From an uncultured Actinomycetes bacterium (lineage in GTDB: Bacteria > Actinomycetota > Thermoleophilia > Miltoncostaeales > Miltoncostaeaceae): a DNA stretch of 5,926 bases. The notes beneath the pieces are model-generated. The model saw nothing but the letters and a program-made list of their open reading frames with translations. It was not told where the DNA came from and searched no databases. Where the stretch lies: NCBI GenBank assembly GCA_937862675.1, contig CALMEC010000047.1:1-5926 (forward strand). The letters are read 5' to 3'. The translations under genes and the position numbers were made by a program. Positions 1 through 5,511 of this stretch are shown here, piece after piece (positions within the stretch are counted from its first letter, which is position 1; the number at the start of each line of letters is the position of its first letter).

Positions 1-1104
1 ATGGACGAGGGCGTGGGCGTGGGGGCCGAGCCGCCCCCGCCCCCGCCGCCCGCCGACCTGAGCGGCATCCGCGCCGTCCACGTCACCAGCGTCCACCGTC
101 CGGACGACGGACGCATCTACCGGCGCGAGGTCGCCGCACTCCGCGCGGCCGGGGCGGACGCCACCGTCATGGGGTTCGACCCGCGCCCGTCCCGCGGCGC
201 ACGCGTCACCGCCGGATGGCGCCTCATGGCGCGCGCGCGGCGTGCCGATCCCGACATCGTCCACATCCACGACCCGGAGCTCCTCGTTCCCGCCGCGGCA
301 TTGGCCGCCACCACGCGGGCGAAGGTCGTGTACGACGCCCACGAGTACCTGTCGCAGACCACGCGGACCAAGCCGTGGATCCCCCGTCCGGTGCGGACAC
401 CCCTCGCGTCCGTGGTCGGCATCGGCGAGCGGACCCTGGCCCGGACGCTGGACGCCGTCGTCGGAGTGACCGAGGACATGGCGCTCGAGTTCGCCCGCGC
501 CGGCATCGACGCCGTCTCCGTGGCGAACTTCGCGTCGGTCTCACGCTTCACCGACCTGCCGCCCGCCGAGCCGCGCACGATCGTCTACGTCGGCGCCCTG
601 GACCGGTCGCGCGGGCTCGACGTCATGCGCCAGGCCCTGCCGCTCGTCACAACGACGACGACACGGCTTCTTTTGGCGGGTCCGGGTGATCCCGGCGACA
701 TGCCCGATGGCGTTGAGTTCCTGGGCCGGCTGGACTACGACGCGGTCCCCGGGGTGCTCGCCCGAGGGAGCGTCGTGTGGATGCCGCTCCAGCACACCCC
801 CAACAACGACCGCGGTCGCCTGACCAAGGTGATGGAGGCGATGGCCTGCGGGCGTCCCCTCGTCGCGAGCGACCTTCGACGCACCGCCACGATCGTCCGC
901 CAGGCGGACGCCGGGTGCATCGTGCCCGCCGCCGATCCCGCCGCCCACGCCCGCGCGCTGTCGGATCTCCTGGACGCCCCGGAGCGGGCAGCGGCACTGG
1001 GCGCCAACGGACGGCGGGCGTTCCTCGATCACATGACGTTCGAGCACGAGGCCGCCAAGCTGGTCGATCTCTACGCGCGTCTCACCGGCCGGAGGGCTTC
1101 GTGA
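1..1104 (+). CDS. GT4-family glycosyltransferase (GT-B fold), surface polysaccharide synthesis
   Basis: Probably transfers a sugar from a nucleotide-sugar donor to a lipid-linked glycan at the cytoplasmic face of the membrane. The N-terminal Rossmann half starts near residue 23 with HVTSVHRPDDGRIYRRE (27-43), followed by DIVHIHDPEL (85-94) and VYDAHEY (110-116). The C-terminal half starts near VYVGALDRSRG (195-205), and the donor-site segment is KVMEAMACGRPLVASD (276-291). The first Glu of the classical E-x7-E motif is absent (residue 271 is Arg); E279 matches the second. Length (367 aa) is normal for GT4 enzymes. The proline-rich N-terminus (PPPPPPP near residue 11) precedes the fold and may be spurious: GTG at 19 is preceded by GAGGG (7-11) with 7-nt spacing, a better supported start than ATG at 1. 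Nothing upstream of base 1 is visible. Its stop overlaps the next gene by 4 nt. Fold and class are firm; sugar specificity cannot be read. Confidence 0.88.
   Translation: MDEGVGVGAEPPPPPPPADLSGIRAVHVTSVHRPDDGRIYRREVAALRAAGADATVMGFDPRPSRGARVTAGWRLMARARRADPDIVHIHDPELLVPAAALAATTRAKVVYDAHEYLSQTTRTKPWIPRPVRTPLASVVGIGERTLARTLDAVVGVTEDMALEFARAGIDAVSVANFASVSRFTDLPPAEPRTIVYVGALDRSRGLDVMRQALPLVTTTTTRLLLAGPGDPGDMPDGVEFLGRLDYDAVPGVLARGSVVWMPLQHTPNNDRGRLTKVMEAMACGRPLVASDLRRTATIVRQADAGCIVPAADPAAHARALSDLLDAPERAAALGANGRRAFLDHMTFEHEAAKLVDLYARLTGRRAS
1091..1096 (+). promoter_or_regulatory. Ribosome binding site for the WbuB-like gene
   Basis: GGAGGG lies 4 nt before the GTG start at 1101, inside the end of the previous gene. 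Together with the GTGA stop/start overlap it fixes the start and implies translational coupling of the two glycosyltransferases. Confidence 0.7.
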
Positions 1105-2315
1105 AGGTCGTCTACGTCTCCCAGTACTTCGTCCGCGGGGACCAGCCCGGCGGCGTGCGCCACTGGCACCACACCCGGGCGCTCGCCGCGCGCGGCCACG
1201 ACGTCAACGTCATCACGTCGTTCGTCCAGCACAAGGAGCGCACGATCCCGGAGGCGTACCGCGGCAAGCGGATCGTCCGCGAGTCCGAGGACGGGCTGAC
1301 CATGTGGCGCACGTACTCGACGCCGGGGTACGGGCGCGACCTCCGCTCGCGTCTGTCCAACTACCTCAGCTTCGCCTGGTGGGCCACCATCGCGGCCTTC
1401 CGCGTCCGCCGGCCCCGGGTGATCGTCGCCTCCTCCCCGTCCCTGCCGGCCTCCGCCGGGGCCGCCGTGGTCGCCCTCGTGAAGCGGGTGCCCTTCGTCC
1501 TCGAGGTGCGCGACCTGTGGCCGGAGTCGGCGATCGCGATGGGACTCGTGAAGGAGGGCGGGGCGTTCGCGCGCATCGCCGGCGCCCTGGAACGGTTCTG
1601 CTACCGGCGCGCACGCCACGTCATCGCACTGACCGAGGGCATCCGCGACGGCGTCATCGCCAAGGGCGTCCCGGCATCCCGTGTGAGCGTGATCACGAAC
1701 GGGGTGGATCCCGCTCCCGAGGCGGCGGAGACGCCCGTCCTCCCGATCCCCGACGACGTCGTCTGCGCGATGTACGTGGGCGCCCACGGCACCTACAGCT
1801 CCCTGGAGACCGTGCTCCGTGCCGCGGATGCGCTGCGCGACGACCCCCGCGTGCGCTTCGTCCTGGTGGGTGGAGGAGACCGGAAGCCGGCGCTCCGCGA
1901 GATGGCGTCCCGCCTGGACCTCCCCAACGTGACGTTCGTCGACCCCGTGCCGAAGAGCGAGGTCCCCGCCTGGCTGCGGCGGGCCGACGTGTGCCTGCTG
2001 CCCTATCAGGACAACCCGCTGTTCGCGGGCGCACTCCCCAACAAGACCTTCGACTACATGGGCGCCGCGCGGCCGATCGTGGCGGCCGTGCCGCCGGGCG
2101 AGCTGTCCCGGCTGGTCCACCGGGCCGAGTGCGGCGTGGCCATCAGCCCGGAGGACCCGGCCTCCATGGCCGACGCCGTGGCCCAGCTGGCCGCCGATCC
2201 CGCCCTGCGCGAACGCCTCGGGGAGGCGGGGCGGCGATACGTGGAGGAGCACTACGACCGCGGCGTCCTGGCCGCCCGGTTCACCGACATCGTCGAGCGG
2301 GTCGCCGGTCGGTGA
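1101..2315 (+). CDS. WbuB-like GT4 glycosyltransferase
   Basis: Predicted cytoplasmic or membrane-associated transferase that adds a sugar to the growing lipid-linked repeat unit; the WbuB group includes N-acetyl-L-fucosamine transferases, but the substrate here is not known. The 404-aa product starts MKVVYVSQYF with the glycine-rich acceptor loop QPGGVR (15-20). It carries the group signature DLWPES (138-143), the domain-linking ITNGVD segment, a second-domain start YVGAHG (225-230), and LPNKTFDYMGAARPIV near residues 313-328. In that last segment Asp318 sits where most relatives have Glu, a conservative change at the donor-binding position. The GTG start at 1101 is chosen because of the GGAGGG site just upstream and the 4-nt overlap with the previous stop; a longer open frame back to 777 is only read-through of the other gene's alternate frame. 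Subfamily assignment is good, exact reaction unknown. Confidence 0.9.
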   Translation: MKVVYVSQYFVRGDQPGGVRHWHHTRALAARGHDVNVITSFVQHKERTIPEAYRGKRIVRESEDGLTMWRTYSTPGYGRDLRSRLSNYLSFAWWATIAAFRVRRPRVIVASSPSLPASAGAAVVALVKRVPFVLEVRDLWPESAIAMGLVKEGGAFARIAGALERFCYRRARHVIALTEGIRDGVIAKGVPASRVSVITNGVDPAPEAAETPVLPIPDDVVCAMYVGAHGTYSSLETVLRAADALRDDPRVRFVLVGGGDRKPALREMASRLDLPNVTFVDPVPKSEVPAWLRRADVCLLPYQDNPLFAGALPNKTFDYMGAARPIVAAVPPGELSRLVHRAECGVAISPEDPASMADAVAQLAADPALRERLGEAGRRYVEEHYDRGVLAARFTDIVERVAGR

Positions 2316-2332
2316 TGCCCGCACCGGTGTGC

Positions 2333-2337
2333 GAGGA
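2333..2337 (+). promoter_or_regulatory. Ribosome binding site deciding the sugar transferase start
   Basis: GAGGA lies 9 nt before GTG at 2347. The alternative GTG at 2329 overlaps this region and has no purine-rich site in front of it, so 2347 is preferred. Confidence 0.55.
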
Positions 2338-2346
2338 TTGAGGGCC

Positions 2347-3021
2347 GTGACCCCTGCCCCCAGCGATACGACGCCGCCCCTCGGAGGACGCGTCAAGCGG
2401 ATCATGGATCTGGCCATCGCCGTCCCGATGACGATCCTCCTCGCCCCGGTCATGATCGTGATCGCGATCATGGTCCGCCGCGACTCGCCCGGACCGGCGA
2501 TCTTCCGCCAGACGCGCGCCGGACTGAACGGGAAGGACTTCCAGGTCCTCAAGTTCCGGACGATGGTGGACGGCGCCGAACGGATGGGCAGCGGACTGGC
2601 GGTCGACGCCGGCGACGACCGCATCACCCCGCTGGGCGCCACTCTGCGACGCCTCTCGCTGGACGAGCTCCCGCAGCTCATCAACGTCATCCGCGGCGAC
2701 ATGAGCATCGTCGGGCCGCGCCCGACCGTCCCGTCCCAGCTCGCGCACTACACGCCCGAGCAGCGCGGGCGCCTCACCGCGCGGCCGGGCCTCACCGGCC
2801 TCGCCCAGGTGCGCGGCCGGGCCGCGCTCCCCTGGTCCGAGCGCATCGCCATCGACCTGGAGTACATCCGCGACTGGAGCGTGATCGGGGACCTCATGAT
2901 CATGCTGCGCACCGTCGTGGTCCTCGTCCGCCCGGCGGACACCTACCGGGGCGAGACCGGGGGCTTCGACCTCCCCCCACGTGACGCCGACGACGAGGAG
3001 ACACCGCCATCGCCGAAGTGA
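2347..3021 (+). CDS. Bacterial sugar transferase: initiating phosphoglycosyl transferase
   Basis: Expected to move a sugar-1-phosphate from a UDP-sugar to undecaprenyl phosphate, the first membrane step of polysaccharide assembly. The 224-aa product is the short, monotopic (PglC-type) form with only the catalytic region. A basic VKR (16-18) precedes a hydrophobic segment (about 21-43) containing prolines 27 and 34, as in the re-entrant helix of the family. Then come SPGPAIFRQTR (47-57), KFRTM (69-73), DDRITPLG (90-97), the catalytic Asp-Glu pair in SLDELPQL (D106, E107), GDMSIVGPRP (117-126), and PGLTGLAQVRGR further on. All core motifs look intact. The acidic, proline-containing C-terminal tail is dispensable-looking. 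It is the committing enzyme of this operon, sits 31 nt after the WbuB-like gene and overlaps the next gene by 4 nt (GTGA). Which sugar is loaded cannot be told. Confidence 0.93.
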   Translation: MTPAPSDTTPPLGGRVKRIMDLAIAVPMTILLAPVMIVIAIMVRRDSPGPAIFRQTRAGLNGKDFQVLKFRTMVDGAERMGSGLAVDAGDDRITPLGATLRRLSLDELPQLINVIRGDMSIVGPRPTVPSQLAHYTPEQRGRLTARPGLTGLAQVRGRAALPWSERIAIDLEYIRDWSVIGDLMIMLRTVVVLVRPADTYRGETGGFDLPPRDADDEETPPSPK

Positions 3022-4013
3022 ACGTCCTGCTCACCTGTTCGGGAGCCCGCGTCGACATGGTCCGGGCCTTCCAGGACGTCCTCGCACGCGGACCCCACCA
3101 CGGCCGCGTGTTCGTGGCCGACGCGGGTGACATCTCACCGACGGTGCACATCGCCGACGGCGCGGTCGACGTCCCCATGGTGGACGACCCCGGCTACGCC
3201 GACGCCATCGTCTCCGGATGCGCCGCCAACGGCATCACCGCCGTCCTCCCGGTCTCGGACCTGGACCCGGTGATCCTCGCGACGCTCGCGCCGGAGCTGC
3301 GGGACGCCGGCACCGTGGTCTTCCTCCCCACGCCGGAGGTCGCGCGCGGATGCCAGGACAAGTGGGACTGCCACCTGATGCTGACGGAGGCCGGCCTCCC
3401 GTCCCCGCCCACCTGGCTGGCGGACGCGACCGATCCCGCCGACCTGACCTTCCCGATCATGCTGAAGCCGCGGATGGGCTTCGCGGCCCGGCACATCTAC
3501 CGCGCCGAGGACGCCGAGGAGCTCGCCTTCTACGAGAGGCGCTCACCGCTGGAGAGCGTCTACCAGCAGGCGCTGGACGGCACGGAGTTCTCGATCGACT
3601 GCCTCGGCAGCCTCGACGGCCGCGCCCTCGGCGCGATCCCCCGCGCGATGCTGCAGGCGAAGGGCGGCGAGCAGCACAAGGGCGAGACCCTCGACGACCC
3701 CCAGCTGGTCGATCTCGCGGTCCGGACGATCGAGACCCTCGGCCTGGTGGGCCCGTCCACCGTCCAGTGTTTCCGGAAGGGCGACGAGATCCAGGGGATC
3801 ACCGACATCAACACCCGCTTCGGCGGCGGCTTCCCGCTCCCCCTCGCGGCCGGAGGGCGCTATCCCGAACTCATCGTGCGGATGGCCGCAGGTGAGGACC
3901 CGGAGTCGCGGGTCGGGCAGCACACCCCGGGTATCGTGCTCAGCCGATTCCTCTCCGAGATCATCCTGCAGCGCACACCCTCAGGGCTTCGGACCCTCCC
4001 CAACGAACGATAG
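3018..4013 (+). CDS. ATP-grasp protein (CarB/PylC-like), probable ligase acting on the glycan or a precursor
   Basis: ATP-grasp enzymes activate a carboxylate as an acyl phosphate and join it to an amine or similar group; members next to sugar transferases are suspected of amino-acyl or related substitutions, but no reaction can be assigned. The 331-aa product has an N-terminal pre-ATP-grasp Rossmann-like domain (MNVLLTCSGAR; VLPVSDLDP near 80) and a central ATP-binding part with PIMLKPRMGFAARHIY, where Lys150 is the expected ATP-contacting lysine. TEFSIDC (189-195) and the metal-binding strand ITDINTRFGGGFPLPLAAGG follow, with Asp263 and Asn265 in the positions of the usual Glu-x-Asn. The GTG start is set by the 4-nt overlap with the upstream stop; no good ribosome site precedes it (GAGGAG at 2995-3000 is 17 nt away), so translation likely depends on coupling. 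The family call is strong, the substrate unknown. Confidence 0.85.
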   Translation: MNVLLTCSGARVDMVRAFQDVLARGPHHGRVFVADAGDISPTVHIADGAVDVPMVDDPGYADAIVSGCAANGITAVLPVSDLDPVILATLAPELRDAGTVVFLPTPEVARGCQDKWDCHLMLTEAGLPSPPTWLADATDPADLTFPIMLKPRMGFAARHIYRAEDAEELAFYERRSPLESVYQQALDGTEFSIDCLGSLDGRALGAIPRAMLQAKGGEQHKGETLDDPQLVDLAVRTIETLGLVGPSTVQCFRKGDEIQGITDINTRFGGGFPLPLAAGGRYPELIVRMAAGEDPESRVGQHTPGIVLSRFLSEIILQRTPSGLRTLPNER

Positions 4014-4022
4014 GTTTGCCCG

Positions 4023-4826
4023 ATGCAGACGCGTGACGTCACCCTTCGCGACTACTTCCGCGTGTTCGCCGCCGGCCGGTGGGCACTCATCATCGGAGCG
4101 GTCTCCGTCGCGCTCATCGCACTCGTCGTCAGCCTGACGCGACCGGTCAAGTACTCCGCCGAGAGCCTCGTCTACATGGGCATCCAGACGAACAGCTCGG
4201 GCCAGCCCATGTCGACGCCCTGGACCACGCCGGTCACGGCCGTCCGGACCCTCAAGGGGGACGAGATGGTGGCGGGGACCGCCGAGCGAAGCGGCATCAA
4301 GCTGCAGCGGGTGCGCGACGGCATCAGCGCCACCGTGGACCGGGTCCCCGGGGCCGCCGGCGGCAACCAGCCGACGGTCGCGATCCTCACGTTCACCGAC
4401 AAGAACAAGAAGACGGCCATCTCGGGCGCCAACGCCTATGCCGAGACGGCGCTGGGGGCAGTCCAGGGGACGTACGACCGCATCCTCACGGCCTGGAAGA
4501 CTCAGGAGAAGGACGCCCGCGCCCGCGTCGCGCAGAGCCAGGCGGACATCAACCGCCTCAGCCGACAGGGCGGATCGGACAGCGCCCTCGTCGCGCTGCA
4601 GGGCAACCTGCAGGACAACCTGCGCGCCGCCAACGACGCCGTGATCGGGGCGGCCACCCAGCAGCAGTTCGCGCCCAGCATCGTGTCGCGTGCGGAGACC
4701 GTGTCGGCCTCGTCCACCCCGCGCTCGCGGATCATCACCACGCTCTTCGGCGCATTCATCGGTCTCGTGCTGGGCGCGATCGTCGCGCTCGTCTGGAAGG
4801 GAAGCCCCGCTGAGGCCGACCGCTAA
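4023..4826 (+). CDS. Wzz-like chain-length determinant / polysaccharide co-polymerase, no kinase domain
   Basis: Predicted inner-membrane protein that regulates polymer length and export. The 267-aa product has the typical two-helix plan: a short cytoplasmic N-terminus (LRDYFRVFAAGRW), a first membrane helix at about 20-40, a large extracellular region, and a second helix at about 237-258 with a short charged tail. The outer region opens with a Wzz-style beta segment (KYSAESLVYMG), includes a polar helical stretch at about 156-215 likely to form coiled coil, and ends with the pre-helix TVSASSTPRSR, a weak version of the proline-rich motif before the second helix. No Walker A or tyrosine-rich tail is present, so a kinase of the BY type, if used, is encoded elsewhere. 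It starts 9 nt after the ATP-grasp stop with only a weak AGG (4012-4014) as ribosome site, and overlaps the lipoprotein start by 17 nt. Confidence 0.82.
   Translation: MQTRDVTLRDYFRVFAAGRWALIIGAVSVALIALVVSLTRPVKYSAESLVYMGIQTNSSGQPMSTPWTTPVTAVRTLKGDEMVAGTAERSGIKLQRVRDGISATVDRVPGAAGGNQPTVAILTFTDKNKKTAISGANAYAETALGAVQGTYDRILTAWKTQEKDARARVAQSQADINRLSRQGGSDSALVALQGNLQDNLRAANDAVIGAATQQQFAPSIVSRAETVSASSTPRSRIITTLFGAFIGLVLGAIVALVWKGSPAEADR
4795..4800 (+). promoter_or_regulatory. Ribosome binding site supporting a CTG start of the lipoprotein
   Basis: GGAAGG inside the end of the Wzz-like gene stands 9 nt before the CTG codon at 4810. No in-frame ATG, GTG or TTG lies between 4693 and the signal peptide, so this site is the main support for initiation at CTG. 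Confidence 0.5.
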
Positions 4827-5508
4827 ACGCTGGACCTGCGCCCTCGGGGTCGCGGCTCTCGTCGTCGCCGGCTGCGGCTCGGGCGGTTCCTCCGACGTGA
4901 CCACGTCGGAGACGTCACCGGCACCGCCGCCGGCCGCGGAGTCGCGGATCGCGGTCGTCCGCAACGGTGACACCGGGGCCGCCATCGACCGGGCCACGGT
5001 CGCCCCGGTCTACCCGCCCTCAGAGGTCGGGCCGGTGATCACCTACGCCGGCGGCGGATTCCCGATCCCCGACGGCGCCACCGGCGTCTACGTGCGGTAC
5101 CCGCCGTACGGCGAACGCTTCCAGGCGATCACGTCCGCCACGCCGAGGCGCGTCGTGGTCGACCTGTACGACCCGGCCCTCCAGAGCCCCCAGTACGGCG
5201 ACAACACCCGCCGCACGCGGTTCAACCCGAAGCTCACCCCCCCCCCGCCCCGGGCCGGCCAGAAGCCGGTCTGGGAGCACACCGGTAAGGCCCTCATCGA
5301 GTTCCCCCCCGTCGTGTGGCAGGGCACCGCCGTGTTCGCGAACAACGTCGGGACCGTCTTCGCCTACGACGTGAACCCGCCGGCCCGGCGGCCCCAGCGG
5401 CCCCGGTGGTCCATCAGGAGCACCCAGAGGGGCAAGCTCATGGCGGCGTCACCCGCGATCTATCCGAAGGGGACCGACGCCACGGTCATCGTGGCCGGCA
5501 TGGACGGC
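4810..5508 (+). CDS. Secreted lipoprotein with carboxypeptidase-regulatory-like and PQQ-propeller domains, 3' end replaced
   Basis: Probably anchored on the outer face of the membrane and linked to polysaccharide assembly by position only; its role is unknown. With CTG at 4810 read as Met, it begins MRPTAKRW, then a hydrophobic run ending in lipobox VAGC (19-22), a textbook lipoprotein signal. A Ser/Thr/Pro linker follows. Residues about 46-118 resemble a carboxypeptidase-regulatory-like domain (VVRNGDTGAAIDRATV, then GGGFPIPDGATGVYV). From about 153 a PQQ/BamB-type beta-propeller begins: KPVWEHTGKALIEFPPVV, TAVFANNVGTVFAYDV, then AASPAIYPKGTDATVIVAG. Only one and a half blades are visible before the frame runs into a response-regulator sequence at about 5500, so most of the propeller is missing. 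The start overlaps the Wzz-like stop by 17 nt, arguing for co-expression. Formally the open frame continues to the window end. Alternative start GTG at 4690 would add an Arg-rich 40-residue extension before the signal, which is unlikely. Confidence 0.72.
4890..4911. repeat. Near-palindrome, 10-bp perfect inverted repeat with 2-nt centre
   Basis: CTCCGACGTG, then AC, then CACGTCGGAG: the two arms are exact reverse complements. It lies just after the lipobox codons, in the low-complexity Ser/Thr linker where codon choice is free. It could form an RNA hairpin (about 9-bp stem, 4-nt loop) or be a dimeric protein site; it has no U-tract, so it is not an intrinsic terminator. The inverted repeat is seen directly; any function is open. 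Confidence 0.5.
5237..5246 (+). repeat. C10 homopolymer inside the lipoprotein gene
   Basis: Ten cytosines encode part of a Thr-Pro4 linker between the regulatory-like domain and the propeller. Protein-like sequence in the same frame on both sides indicates the length given here is in frame. Such runs are prone to slippage in replication and to length errors in sequencing. Confidence 0.8.
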
Positions 5509-5511
5509 ATG
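5497..5511. other. Chimeric junction between actinobacterial lipoprotein and proteobacterial regulator
   Basis: The 15 bases GGCATGGACGGCATG encode Gly-Met-Asp-Gly-Met, which fits both partners: the strand-end of a PQQ blade on the left (VIVAGMDG) and the MDGM just after the phosphorylation-site loop of GlrR-type receivers on the right. Left of it, leucines are mostly CTC; right of it they are almost all CTG. Protein family, expected cell location and codon habit all change here, so the join is most likely an artefact made at short sequence identity. The exact breakpoint can lie anywhere inside the shared stretch. Confidence 0.85.

Noticed and set aside
2322..2329. CACCGGTG palindrome between the WbuB-like and sugar transferase genes, as a terminator or operator
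   Set aside because: Only 8 bp, no loop and no T-run; such short palindromes are common at this GC content.
2329..2346. GTG at 2329 as start of the sugar transferase
   Set aside because: No ribosome site in front, whereas GTG at 2347 has GAGGA 9 nt upstream. The six extra residues lie outside the family fold.
1071..2708. 545-aa open frame on the minus strand across the glycosyltransferase and sugar transferase genes
   Set aside because: Long antisense frames are expected in very GC-rich coding DNA. The translation is low-complexity (Gly, Arg, Asp, His-rich) with no recognisable domain, while the plus strand encodes two clear enzymes.
4690..4809. GTG at 4690 as start of the lipoprotein
   Set aside because: It would overlap the Wzz-like gene by 137 bp and put 40 Arg-rich residues before an otherwise perfect lipoprotein signal.
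3981..4997. 338-aa minus-strand open frame opposite the Wzz-like gene
   Set aside because: Biased composition and no motif; a shadow of the plus-strand gene with its helices and of the lipoprotein signal.
5500..5511. ATG at 5500 or 5509 as a genuine start of a short response regulator
   Set aside because: Both fall inside the receiver domain just after the phosphorylation-site loop; starting there would remove the first half of the receiver.
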